DNA of 42,145 bases from a bacterium (GTDB lineage: Bacteria; Patescibacteriota; Minisyncoccia; Phycocordibacterales; UBA6899). Each line of letters starts with the position of its first letter. Within the stretch, counting starts at the first letter, position 1. The stretch lies in contig JAJZQJ010000008.1 of NCBI GenBank assembly GCA_021851895.1, positions 1 through 42,145 on the forward strand. Reading direction: 5' to 3'. The notes beneath the pieces are model-generated. The model saw only the letters and a program-made list of their open reading frames with translations. It did not search any database and was not told where the DNA came from. This document shows positions 23,004 through 30,369 of the stretch, in pieces. The translations under genes were made by a program, and so were the position numbers.

Positions 23004-25379
23004 CTAGACGGCATCACCCATAAGTTCATCATTCGATTCAATACGGTCTTTTCCTATATGCTTGACGAGCTCACTCACCTGCATCCAGATAAGTGCCCAG
23101 ATCCAGACAATACCAACCAATCGCCAGCTCGCAGGCGCCATAAGGAATCCTGAGAGCGCGAAGAGTGTCGCAATCACCTGGGTCGTAAAGAGCGCTATCA
23201 GTACGACCTTGCTTGGCAAATACTCATACCAGACACGTTTAGTATGCGCGACCAAGATGAGCAAGTGACCAGAAACCGTGAGTTTCAAGAAGAAGAGTGT
23301 GTAAATCACCGGCCAATCAAGGTGCAATATGTATCGCGCTAGATAGATGAAGATGATCGAATTAAGCACTCCTATGAAGCCAAGCGATGAACCGAGCAAC
23401 GAACGTCGCTTCGTGTTGTTCTTTGGTAATAACCATGGAATATCGACACGGTTGAAAGCAAGCGAGATTATCGGAATATCATTGAGGAGAGAAAGTATGA
23501 TCAACTGTATCGCTGATATTGGCTGTGATCCAAAGAGAATCGTCGCGAGAAGTATACCGAATATGAGTCGGAAACTCTCTGAAATACGATAGGTGATATA
23601 ACCATTCAATCGTGCAAAGATCTTTCGCGCCTCGACGATCGCGTCCTTTATGCTCGCGACACCTTCATCAAGCAGAACGATATCTGCGCTTTCCTTGAGC
23701 GAGTCGACAGCATTACTGGTTGCAACGCCAACATCCGAAGCGCGCACGGGAGGAATATCATTGACACCATCTCCAGTCACCGCAACAATATGGTCCTTCT
23801 TGCCATATTCAACAATATGATATTTGTCCGAAGGGAACATCTCCGCGAACACTGCGACATCCTTGAAGTCTTCGGGACTCATGGATTCAATAGGATGCTC
23901 GATGAGCTCGTTCCTCGTGATGACTTTTCCATCGACACTCAGCTCTCTTGCGACACGCGCGCCGATCGCATGATTATCGCCCGTAACCATCTTTGTAGAA
24001 ATACCGCACTTCTTCATGAATGCGATAACATCGGCCGCATCATCATAAGCAGAATCAGAGAGAAGGAATGTTGCGACGATCAGCATCGCCTCAGCCTTAT
24101 TTCCATCTCTCGTAACCGCGACCGACATTGTACGATATCCATCTTCGGCAAACTTATCGATGGACTGCGAAAATTCTTCCATCTGCGCCGGAGTAAATGC
24201 GCAAAGTTTAGCGACCGCCTGAGGAGCTCCGAAGACGACAACGCGCGTCTCACCCTTCCAGGTGATCACCGTCTCACTATGTTTCGTGTCAGAATTATAA
24301 GGTGTGAACGTTTGCACTTTGATCTCCTCTTCAGGGAGACCCTTGCTCATCTGGTAGGCCTGGACGGACTGCTGGATGGGACCACTCCCCCAACCCTCTG
24401 CGGCAATAGCGAGATTCACCGCGTCCGATTCTGTCCACGAATCATAGACTTTCACCGATGCGATCTCGACACGATTCTTCGTCAACGTACCCGTTTTATC
24501 ACTCAAAAGGAGCGAGACCGCCGAAAGGTTCTGCAAACTACTCAAGCGACGGACGATGATCTTCTTCTCAGCAAGGCGCATCACGCCTATACTGACGATC
24601 AAGCTCATCACTGTTGGAAGACTTATCGGTATACCCGCAATGAGCAAGCTGAGGTCCACAGTGAGCACCTCGAGCATTGGCTGGTGTTGGAACAGGAGGA
24701 TTCCCGATATGACAACGATTGCGAACGCCGAGAGCACCATCAAGAGCCTCGTGACCTGCATGACATCCTCGTCGAGCTGGCTACGCTTGTGCTCGTCTTC
24801 GACTTGAATGATCGTCTTCCCCGTACGCGTGCGTCCACCAGTCGCTGTGATCACGATGATACATATTCCCGATACGAGATACGATCCGGAATAGACCATA
24901 TCGTCAAGCTTCTTTTCGACGGGCAACGATTCGCCCGTAAGCGCAGATTCATTGCAACTCACATCTGATGACTCAATGATCTTTCCATCGGCAGGAATGA
25001 TGGCGCCCATCTTGAGACGCACGACATCACCAGGAACAAGCTCTCGAGCATTCACAAGCTTCCAAACATTACTACGGAGCACCTCAACAGTTATCGCGAG
25101 TGATTTACGAAGTTTCTGGATCGTATCATCCGCTTTTTGCTCATGCCAAAAGCTGATGAAAATATTCAAGAGAAAGAGTGAGATGATGAAAAAACCATCA
25201 AACTCTTTCTTCGTTGCGAATGAAAGTGCAGCCGCCATAAGCAGCATCAGATTCATCGGAGAGATCACCATCTTAAAGATCTTCTTCAAGCGTTGCGATG
25301 GTGCTTCGGGAATCTCATTCATGCCGAATTCTTTCGTCTTCGCCTCCACTTCTGCATCGGTAAGGTATGGATAGTTCAT
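23004..25379 (-). CDS. P-type ATPase of the plasma-membrane proton pump type (P3A), 791 aa
   Basis: Start at 25379 (MNYPYLTDAEVEAK), 7 bases after an extended -10 box (TGTTATAAT); the longer frame would begin upstream of the promoter. Motifs: TGES (about 148-151, actuator domain), SDKTGTLTKN with the phosphorylated Asp at about 294, VTGDNHAIGARVARELS and GDGVNDIPPVRASDVGVA in the cytoplasmic domain, about ten membrane helices with the M4 signature IPISLPTV. This pattern, and the absence of an N-terminal metal-binding domain or CPC motif, fits the H+-exporting P3A group rather than Ca2+ or heavy-metal pumps. It may hold the proton gradient in a cell that makes ATP by fermentation. It sits between nusG and rplK with its own promoter and terminator. 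Confidence 0.88.
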   Translation of the reverse strand: MNYPYLTDAEVEAKTKEFGMNEIPEAPSQRLKKIFKMVISPMNLMLLMAAALSFATKKEFDGFFIISLFLLNIFISFWHEQKADDTIQKLRKSLAITVEVLRSNVWKLVNARELVPGDVVRLKMGAIIPADGKIIESSDVSCNESALTGESLPVEKKLDDMVYSGSYLVSGICIIVITATGGRTRTGKTIIQVEDEHKRSQLDEDVMQVTRLLMVLSAFAIVVISGILLFQHQPMLEVLTVDLSLLIAGIPISLPTVMSLIVSIGVMRLAEKKIIVRRLSSLQNLSAVSLLLSDKTGTLTKNRVEIASVKVYDSWTESDAVNLAIAAEGWGSGPIQQSVQAYQMSKGLPEEEIKVQTFTPYNSDTKHSETVITWKGETRVVVFGAPQAVAKLCAFTPAQMEEFSQSIDKFAEDGYRTMSVAVTRDGNKAEAMLIVATFLLSDSAYDDAADVIAFMKKCGISTKMVTGDNHAIGARVARELSVDGKVITRNELIEHPIESMSPEDFKDVAVFAEMFPSDKYHIVEYGKKDHIVAVTGDGVNDIPPVRASDVGVATSNAVDSLKESADIVLLDEGVASIKDAIVEARKIFARLNGYITYRISESFRLIFGILLATILFGSQPISAIQLIILSLLNDIPIISLAFNRVDIPWLLPKNNTKRRSLLGSSLGFIGVLNSIIFIYLARYILHLDWPVIYTLFFLKLTVSGHLLILVAHTKRVWYEYLPSKVVLIALFTTQVIATLFALSGFLMAPASWRLVGIVWIWALIWMQVSELVKHIGKDRIESNDELMGDAV

Positions 25380-25386
25380 GACCGTA

Positions 25387-25395
25387 ATTATAACA
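25387..25395 (-). promoter_or_regulatory. Extended -10 box of the P-type ATPase gene, near-leaderless
   Basis: TGTTATAAT on the minus strand; TATAAT ends 7 bases before the ATG at 25379. Confidence 0.7.
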
Positions 25396-25418
25396 TGTAC
25401 GAATGCGGGCGAAATACA

Positions 25419-25444
25419 AAAAAACACAGCTGTGCTGTGTTTTT
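25419..25444 (-). terminator. Intrinsic terminator after nusG
   Basis: A 10-bp stem (25421-25430 with 25434-25443, loop TGT) starting in the nusG stop codon. Confidence 0.85.
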
Positions 25445-26045
25445 AGAGCTTCTTGATCTGAAAGAAATCGAGCTCGACGGGAGTCTCTCTGCCGAACATC
25501 GAGACATTCACCTTCACACGAGCCTTCTCGCGATCGATCTCAGAGATACGGCCCTCCATGTCCTTAAACGGACCATCCATGACGAGCACCGTCTCTCCAA
25601 CCTCCACATCCATGACTGCGCGCGCTTCGCCATCCTTACCCACGTAACCAAGGAAGTGCTGCACCTCCTTCGGTGTAAGCGGTACTGGGATGACACCCGC
25701 TCCGACGAATCCCGTAACACGTGGGGTATTTCGAACGACATACCATGATTCAGGATCGTAGGTCATGTCGACAAGCACATATCCTGGATAGATCTGCTCT
25801 TCGACTTCGACACGCTTGGTGCCCTTCATCTTCACCGTCTTCTGCTTAGGAACGACAACATCGAAGATCTTCGAGCTCATGCCGAGCGATTCGATGCGCT
25901 GCTTCAAGTTACGCACAACGGCATTCTCATATCCTGAATAGGTATGGATCGCGTACCACTGCCTGCCGCGAGCGGCAGTCGCCGCAAAGGTATCGTCCTT
26001 TGCAACTTCCTCAGGAATATCATGCTGGATTTCTTCTTGCTCCAT
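25443..26045 (-). CDS. nusG: Transcription termination/antitermination factor NusG, 200 aa
   Basis: Binds RNA polymerase and couples it to ribosomes or Rho. The NGN domain begins at about residue 28 (RQWYAIHTYSGYENAV) and includes KMKGTKRVEVEEQIYPGYVLV and VRNTPRVTGFVG; the KOW domain is at about 145-200 (VGETVLVMDGPFKDMEGRISEID ... VNVSMFGRETPVELDFFQI). The N-terminal 25 residues are an acidic extension. It follows secE, as in most bacteria, but after 186 bases that hold a 50-nt hairpin, and it is not followed by rplK. I could not place a promoter directly before it. Confidence 0.95.
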   Translation of the reverse strand: MEQEEIQHDIPEEVAKDDTFAATAARGRQWYAIHTYSGYENAVVRNLKQRIESLGMSSKIFDVVVPKQKTVKMKGTKRVEVEEQIYPGYVLVDMTYDPESWYVVRNTPRVTGFVGAGVIPVPLTPKEVQHFLGYVGKDGEARAVMDVEVGETVLVMDGPFKDMEGRISEIDREKARVKVNVSMFGRETPVELDFFQIKKL

Positions 26046-26140
26046 AGTGATGTGTTATTTGCTAATCGTGTATCAACGCACGAATTAATGAACCGGACCG
26101 AAAGACTGCAGATTTTGGATGCAGGTTGTCATGCTGGAGG

Positions 26141-26190
26141 CCAGCGAACTCAAGCGAGATGGGCCTGTCGCCCATTGAGCGAGTCGCTGG
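26141..26190 (-). other. Hairpin in the secE-nusG gap
   Basis: CCAGCGA (26141-26147) pairs with TCGCTGG (26184-26190), and ATGGGC (26159-26164) with GCCCAT (26170-26175); a CTC/GAG helps join them. There is no T run, so it is more likely an mRNA processing or control element than a terminator. Confidence 0.45.
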
Positions 26191-26231
26191 TCGAAATATG
26201 GCAAGATGCGCCAAAATATGCTGTCTTCCTG

Positions 26232-26420
26232 CTAGCGAGCGCCGATAAAGATGGCGAGTGCCTTTCCGAAACCATTGTCGAGGAATCCGAGACCGATGCC
26301 GACAGCAACGGAAATCACAATAACGACGAATGTGTGATTGATGACCGTCTCACGAGAAGGCCATGAGATATGCACGATCTCCGCCTTTGCATCCTTGAGA
26401 TAGTTGATGAGTGATGACAT
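26232..26420 (-). CDS. secE: Preprotein translocase subunit SecE, 62 aa
   Basis: Start at 26420 (MSSLINYLKDAKAEIVHISWPSR). The amphipathic helix and the conserved ISWPSRETVINHT precede a single membrane helix (VVIVISVAVGIGLGFLD), the minimal SecE form. Part of the SecYEG channel that would export the many secreted proteins of this window. First gene of the secE-nusG unit. A good promoter (TTGACG, 17 bases, TATATT) lies 62-90 bases upstream, and the leader contains a terminator-like hairpin. Confidence 0.93.
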   Translation of the reverse strand: MSSLINYLKDAKAEIVHISWPSRETVINHTFVVIVISVAVGIGLGFLDNGFGKALAIFIGAR

Positions 26421-26451
26421 ATGTTTAAATGTTTCGCCAATGGCCTTTATT

Positions 26452-26469
26452 AAAAACCGCCCACAGGCG
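26452..26469 (-). promoter_or_regulatory. Terminator-like hairpin in the secE leader (possible attenuator)
   Basis: On the minus strand CGCC-TGTG-GGCG is followed by GTTTTTAA, between the promoter and the secE ATG. The stem is only 4 bp (5 with the next C/G), so it may be a weak or conditional stop. Confidence 0.4.
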
Positions 26470-26481
26470 AATGACGTCATC

Positions 26482-26510
26482 AATATACTCCTTTTCAATC
26501 GAGGCGTCAA
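26482..26510 (-). promoter_or_regulatory. Promoter of secE-nusG
   Basis: TTGACG (26505-26510), a 17-base spacer and TATATT (26482-26487) on the minus strand. A 10-bp palindrome ATGACGTCAT (26471-26480) covers the expected start site. Confidence 0.65.
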
Positions 26511-26526
26511 TGCCATGCCATCCAAC

Positions 26527-26545
26527 AAAAAAGCCCCAAAGGGGC
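26527..26545 (-). terminator. Intrinsic terminator after ndk
   Basis: GCCCC-TTT-GGGGC followed by six T on the minus strand, 6 bases from the ndk stop. Confidence 0.85.
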
Positions 26546-26551
26546 CATTAG

Positions 26552-27106
26552 TCAGAACAGCAAGAATTGCATGAGTTGACGAATTTCCGGCCAGAGATTG
26601 AGGATCTCCCGCTTTGCATCATTCGGCGATTCGCTCGCATGGATGATATTCCGCACGGGGCGCATTTCCTCGTTTGCCAGCGCCAAGGAATCCGAGGAAA
26701 GCTTACGAATCGTCCCCTCCTCTGCCGCCTCGGGATCAGTTGCACCTACGATTTCGCGAAGTACAGCATTCGCATTCTCGCCATACAAGATGAAAGCGTA
26801 AACCGGCGCACCGACGATCGTTCCCCGAACATCCGAAAGGATCTCTCGCCCGAGCTCCATCGGTGTCTTCGATACACCACCGAAACGCCTTGCGATGAAC
26901 TCGTGTCGGCGCGTGCCGACGGATTTGCACCAGAGGTCATCCTTGTCGTAGTGCACCTTGGCCTGGAGGGGAGTGATGCTGAACTTCGCTTCGGCGAGGA
27001 TCGTGAGCTTACCGCTTGCAAGAAGCATGCCACGGATCCTATCCTTGAGCTCACTTGCCATCCCGTCTGGCTTGATGAATGCGAAAGCAAACTCGATATC
27101 TGCCAT
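26552..27106 (-). CDS. ndk: Nucleoside-diphosphate kinase, long form, 184 aa
   Basis: Start at 27106 (MADIEFAFAFIKPDG), because a GGAGG ribosome-binding site lies 4-5 bases upstream; the frame extends further but lacks support. Transfers the terminal phosphate of ATP to NDPs through a phospho-His: the catalytic His lies in RPVRNIIHASES near 157. FIKPDG and VGATDPEAAEEGTIR are family hallmarks. It is about 40 residues longer than the usual ~145 because of an insertion after KVHYDKDDLW (about 55-100), as in long archaeal forms. Makes dTTP and other NTPs. By eye its GC content is higher than that of the neighbouring ATPase gene. Confidence 0.9.
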   Translation of the reverse strand: MADIEFAFAFIKPDGMASELKDRIRGMLLASGKLTILAEAKFSITPLQAKVHYDKDDLWCKSVGTRRHEFIARRFGGVSKTPMELGREILSDVRGTIVGAPVYAFILYGENANAVLREIVGATDPEAAEEGTIRKLSSDSLALANEEMRPVRNIIHASESPNDAKREILNLWPEIRQLMQFLLF

Positions 27107-27120
27107 GCGGCCTCCATAAA

Positions 27121-27134
27121 ACGGCACGTGCCGT
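27121..27134. promoter_or_regulatory. 14-bp perfect palindrome in the ndk leader
   Basis: ACGGCACGTGCCGT reads the same on both strands and lies just before the ndk ribosome-binding site. A -10-like TATTTT (with TGT before it) lies further upstream. Candidate operator or hairpin. Confidence 0.5.
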
Positions 27135-27170
27135 AACTGTCTTTGAGTGAAAATAACATGCTCATACAAA

Positions 27171-27198
27171 AAAGAAAAGGCCCCTCACTTGAGGGGCC
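27171..27198 (-). terminator. Intrinsic terminator after the unrecognised 195-aa gene
   Basis: GGCCCCTC (27179-27186) pairs with GAGGGGCC (27191-27198), followed on the minus strand by TTTTC and seven T. Confidence 0.9.
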
Positions 27199-27211
27199 AT
27201 TCGTTCTGCGT

Positions 27212-27799
27212 CTACGCCGCATGATCTCCAGTGGAGACCTGCGGGACCTTGCGCTTACGCGCAAAGAGCAATGCGACACTGAGGCGTTCACCGTCCAGCA
27301 TCTCCTTCCGCCTTCGCTGCACGACGAAGCGACGTGCGGGGATCACTCCAGGGATCACTTGGCGAAGACGCTCGGTGATGGACTTGAACTCGGGAGGTGT
27401 ATTCCAGATCCCGTAAATTTGGGTCTGTAGTGCCTTCTCCTTATGCGTGAATCGACCGACGAATTCGCCGTGTGCCTCAAGAACGATGAAGGCGACGAGT
27501 GCCGGGGACTTCATGGACTTCGGGTACGCACGCACCCCGAGAATGAGCCTGCCCTTCTCTGTCACGATATGGGACTGGACGAGAAACCCGCGCTGCTGCT
27601 TCATCAAAAGGTAGTGCACGAGGTTCAGGTCCGAGAGCCGATGCGGCGGAATGATGATAATGTTCCGCTCCCTTGACGTTCGGGCAGCAGGGTCCCCCTG
27701 CGCCGTAGTCCCTATGGGATGGAATACGCGTCCGCCGCTCGGAGTGGGGGGCGCGTCCTGCTCGAAATTCGAGCGATCACCTTGCTGTTGCTGACTCAT
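27212..27799 (-). CDS. Unrecognised protein, 195 aa
   Basis: Start at 27799 (MSQQQQGD), 5 bases after a GGAGG ribosome-binding site. Residues 1-45 are polar and Pro/Gly/Gln-rich, probably disordered. From about 46 there is a mixed alpha/beta domain (NIIIIPPHRLSDLNLVHYLL, GRLILGVRAYPKS, ALVAFIVLEAHG) followed by a basic stretch (RRFVVQRRRKEM). No signal peptide or membrane helix, so cytoplasmic; the basic C-terminal part could bind nucleic acid. No family recognised. It has the best -35/-10 promoter in the window, an inverted repeat beside it and its own terminator, so it is likely a regulated single gene. Confidence 0.7.
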   Translation of the reverse strand: MSQQQQGDRSNFEQDAPPTPSGGRVFHPIGTTAQGDPAARTSRERNIIIIPPHRLSDLNLVHYLLMKQQRGFLVQSHIVTEKGRLILGVRAYPKSMKSPALVAFIVLEAHGEFVGRFTHKEKALQTQIYGIWNTPPEFKSITERLRQVIPGVIPARRFVVQRRRKEMLDGERLSVALLFARKRKVPQVSTGDHAA

Positions 27800-27843
27800 G
27801 AATGCCTCCAAAAGGAACGCTTAGGGTCATGGAAGGTACGAGA

Positions 27844-27858
27844 CGTACACTTTGTACG
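27844..27858. promoter_or_regulatory. Inverted repeat CGTACA-CTT-TGTACG, candidate operator
   Basis: Perfect 6-bp half-sites 3 bases apart, 8 bases downstream of the -10 box, covering the expected start region of the 195-aa gene. Confidence 0.5.
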
Positions 27859-27866
27859 GTGAGTGC

Positions 27867-27894
27867 ATTATAGCATAAATATATAGTTTGTAAA
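27867..27894 (-). promoter_or_regulatory. Sigma-70-like promoter of the 195-aa gene
   Basis: TTTACA (27889-27894), 16-base spacer, TATAAT (27867-27872) on the minus strand. The leader is about 65 bases and ends with a Shine-Dalgarno sequence. Confidence 0.75.
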
Positions 27895-27912
27895 GAGTCT
27901 AAAAACGTTCAA

Positions 27913-27938
27913 AAAACAGGGTTTTTAAACCCTGTTTT
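27913..27938 (-). terminator. Intrinsic terminator after the SIMPL-domain gene
   Basis: A 12-bp perfect stem (27913-27924 with 27927-27938), followed on the minus strand by further T residues. Confidence 0.85.
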
Positions 27939-27940
27939 CG

Positions 27941-28768
27941 TTATTTTCCACCGCTGATCTCGTAGGTGATCGAGACGCTTGAATGATACTGATTTTGTCC
28001 TACAGGGAGTACGGGCGCAGGCGCAGCATCCACGGCCATCGCCTTACTGTATTCCATGCGACCTGCTGGGTAGAATGGAGAGACTCCATTCTCGTTGAAG
28101 TTCGTTATGCGCACCAAACTTACGCCGAGCTGTCGTGCAAGCATGTCGGCCTTATCCTTCGCCTGAAGGATCGCCTTCTCTCGTGCATCCGACTGCACCT
28201 TATCTGAATTTTCTACCCTGAAACTCAACTGCCCCACATCGGTCGCACCATTTTTGGTGACGATATCAAGGAAATTTGCAGCGTTATCAAAGTTCTTTGC
28301 ACCACGCATGGTGATCTCGATACGCTGTGAAACCATGTAGCCGCGAAGTTGCTGTGATCCGGGTACACATGGTCGCATCATTCCCACAGTTGCTGGTGGA
28401 CAAACCTGTTGAATATAATCGTACTGGGGCTGGAGGTCATAAGAAAGCGTCTTGATATCTTTCTTCTCGAGACCGGCAGCAGTGAGTGCGCTCACGAGTT
28501 TTTGCATCGTCGTATTAACTGAATCACTCGCGACTTTTTGCTCCTTCGCCTCATCGCGAACAGTGAAATCGAGCGTGACGATATCCGCAGTTGCATACGC
28601 ATCCCCTTCACCGGAAACGACTATCGTCGGCACCAGCTGATCCTTTGCAGTGATGCGATCGAGATTGCGCAACGCCGAGATGCCCTCTGCACCCATCAAA
28701 AAGATTCCCGCGACTAATGCCGCGATGCCTACACGTACCAATAATGTTGATTGTTTTTCTGAGATCAT
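27941..28768 (-). CDS. SIMPL (DUF541) domain protein, membrane-anchored, 275 aa
   Basis: An N-terminal helix (about 10-30, VRVGIAALVAGIFLMGAEGI) acts as signal or anchor. The rest is the SIMPL/DUF541 fold: PTIVVSGEGDAYATADIVTLDFTVRDEAK near the start, LEKKDIKTLSYDLQPQYDY in the middle, AREKAILQAKDKADMLARQLGV in the second half. Members are periplasmic or surface proteins that form oligomers; their roles are poorly known. A conserved-looking pair of Cys (CPPATVGMMRPC) is inserted in the middle. Preceded by an extended -10 box (TGTTATAAT) 21 bases upstream, with no Shine-Dalgarno sequence. Single gene with its own terminator. Confidence 0.85.
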   Translation of the reverse strand: MISEKQSTLLVRVGIAALVAGIFLMGAEGISALRNLDRITAKDQLVPTIVVSGEGDAYATADIVTLDFTVRDEAKEQKVASDSVNTTMQKLVSALTAAGLEKKDIKTLSYDLQPQYDYIQQVCPPATVGMMRPCVPGSQQLRGYMVSQRIEITMRGAKNFDNAANFLDIVTKNGATDVGQLSFRVENSDKVQSDAREKAILQAKDKADMLARQLGVSLVRITNFNENGVSPFYPAGRMEYSKAMAVDAAPAPVLPVGQNQYHSSVSITYEISGGK

Positions 28769-28789
28769 AATATTTTACTTATTTCACCA

Positions 28790-28798
28790 ATTATAACA
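28790..28798 (-). promoter_or_regulatory. Extended -10 box of the SIMPL gene
   Basis: TGTTATAAT on the minus strand; TATAAT at 28790-28795, 21 bases before the ATG. Confidence 0.6.
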
Positions 28799-28825
28799 TG
28801 TTGTGTTCTCCGATTGTGACAATGC

Positions 28826-28846
28826 AAAAACACGCCGAAGCGTGTT
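28826..28846 (-). terminator. Intrinsic terminator after murD
   Basis: AACACGC-TTCG-GCGTGTT plus T run on the minus strand, just after the stop at 28848. Confidence 0.8.
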
Positions 28847-28847
28847 C

Positions 28848-30290
28848 TTATCTTTTCAAGTGTTTCTTTACAAGTGCATTGAATGCATCACCTCGAGCGA
28901 ATTCGTGCAAGAATTTCTCGAATGATGAACCCCCTGGAGAAAAGACGAGTACCGTCTTCGTTTTCACGGGGAGCTCTCGGATCAACGATCGGGCAAAGAG
29001 TACACAGTCTTCAAGCGTCGTGAACACCGGAAGTACTTCCTTTGTATATTTTAACTTCGCTAATTCCTCAAGGAGCTTCGAGGTTCCCGTCCCCTCAAGC
29101 AGTATGAGCTGCCTTGGTGGAAGTATTTTGTTTATGTCTTTGGCGAGTCCACTAAAGTCGAGCTGCTTATCGGTACCTCCCGCAATGAGAAAGAGTTTCT
29201 GTTTTGTATCCTTCCCGAATCGTGCAAGTGCGGCAGCCACACCGTCGGGGCTTGTTGCACAACTATCATTCACAACGACAAGGTGCTTATCCGTATGCAC
29301 GATCTCCTGTCGCATCATCGGATCAGGAAGTTCAAGAATAGTTTTCTCAGTCATGCGTATTTCGGGTGCATAGAGTTTCACCGCAAGGAGCGCCTCAAGA
29401 AGATTCTGTAGCGCATGCGCGCCTCTTTCTTTCATGAAGCGGTCGACCCTTACGATCTTTTGCTCGATAGCATCTGCACGAAAGATCGCATAACCGTCAC
29501 GCACGAATATTCCATTCTTTCGTAATGGCAACTCTTTTCTGCTTGCGTAAAATACCATGCTCTTTGGCTTCTGCTTCAAAAAGAATGCTGTCCACTTATC
29601 TTCTGCATTCAAGATAAGGAAGTCACCATCTTGCTGATTCTTGAAAATTCCACCTTTTGCGAGTGCATAGTGTTCGATGTTTCCATACCTATTGAGATGG
29701 TCGGGATAGATATTCGTGATGATCGCGATATGTGGAGCGCGTTTCGCCTGCGGCAAGAACTCGAGCTGCCAAGAGGAGAGCTCTGCAACGACGGGAGTAT
29801 CCTTTCCTGCAATGCGCACTGCCTCTTTAAGTAGCGCATTATCTGGAGTATTCCCTGAGGGACGAGCAAGTGGCCATTTTTTTGAAAGCATCGTCGCGAC
29901 CCACAAGGTCGTTGTCGTCTTTCCCCTCGTTCCCGTGACTGCAATGACGGGCTGCGTCGTCGTATCGAAAAAGAGTGTAACATCATTTACGATGCGCTTT
30001 CCCGCTTTCCGTGCTATCGCAAGATAGGGCGACTCACGTGGAACTCCAGGATTGGCTACGATGATATCATGCACTATAAAGTCTTTTTCATCATGTTTCC
30101 CAAGCACATAGCGCACCTTATAACCCTGCAATGCATCGATACTCGGCTGCAATACTTTGCGTGTACGCATGTCGGTGGCGGTGACTTTTGCTCCACGCTC
30201 AACAAGCCACTTTGTGGTCGCAACGCCACCACCGTGAAGTCCGAGGCCCATAACAAGCACCTTCTTCCCCTTAAGGTATTCCTTTTCCAT
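28848..30290 (-). CDS. murD: UDP-N-acetylmuramoyl-L-alanine:D-glutamate ligase, 480 aa
   Basis: Start taken at 30290 (MEKEYLKGKKVLVMGLG), 6 bases after TATATT; alternatives at 30296 (ATG) and 30308 (GTG) lie at or before the -10 box. Adds D-Glu to UDP-MurNAc-Ala in the cytoplasmic stage of peptidoglycan synthesis. N-terminal Rossmann-like domain GLGLHGGGVATTKWL, IVANPGVPRESPYL; ATP-binding VTGTRGKTTTT near 118; VAELSSWQLE near 165; IITNIYPDHLNRYG near 185; C-terminal ligase domain with VNDSCATSPDGVAAAL and FSPGGSSFEKF. All catalytic motifs appear intact. No other mur gene is adjacent. Confidence 0.93.
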   Translation of the reverse strand: MEKEYLKGKKVLVMGLGLHGGGVATTKWLVERGAKVTATDMRTRKVLQPSIDALQGYKVRYVLGKHDEKDFIVHDIIVANPGVPRESPYLAIARKAGKRIVNDVTLFFDTTTQPVIAVTGTRGKTTTTLWVATMLSKKWPLARPSGNTPDNALLKEAVRIAGKDTPVVAELSSWQLEFLPQAKRAPHIAIITNIYPDHLNRYGNIEHYALAKGGIFKNQQDGDFLILNAEDKWTAFFLKQKPKSMVFYASRKELPLRKNGIFVRDGYAIFRADAIEQKIVRVDRFMKERGAHALQNLLEALLAVKLYAPEIRMTEKTILELPDPMMRQEIVHTDKHLVVVNDSCATSPDGVAAALARFGKDTKQKLFLIAGGTDKQLDFSGLAKDINKILPPRQLILLEGTGTSKLLEELAKLKYTKEVLPVFTTLEDCVLFARSLIRELPVKTKTVLVFSPGGSSFEKFLHEFARGDAFNALVKKHLKR

Positions 30291-30296
30291 GCGCAT

Positions 30297-30302
30297 AATA
30301 TA
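30297..30302 (-). promoter_or_regulatory. -10 box (TATATT) of murD, near-leaderless
   Basis: TATATT on the minus strand, 6 bases from the chosen ATG at 30290. Confidence 0.5.
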
Positions 30303-30342
30303 GCACACCGTAAAAAAGGAGCGAATAACAAACCCACTTAAA

Positions 30343-30369
30343 ATAAAAAACGCCTAAGGCGTTTTTTAT
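30343..30369 (-). terminator. Intrinsic terminator after ackA
   Basis: A 12-bp stem (30343-30354 with 30358-30369, loop TAA) with A/T runs; it includes the ackA stop codon. Confidence 0.85.

Noticed and set aside
23790-24968. A 392-codon open frame on the plus strand
   Set aside because: Antisense to the P-type ATPase, with a His/Arg/Asp-rich composition typical of shadow frames; the minus-strand frame has all ATPase motifs.
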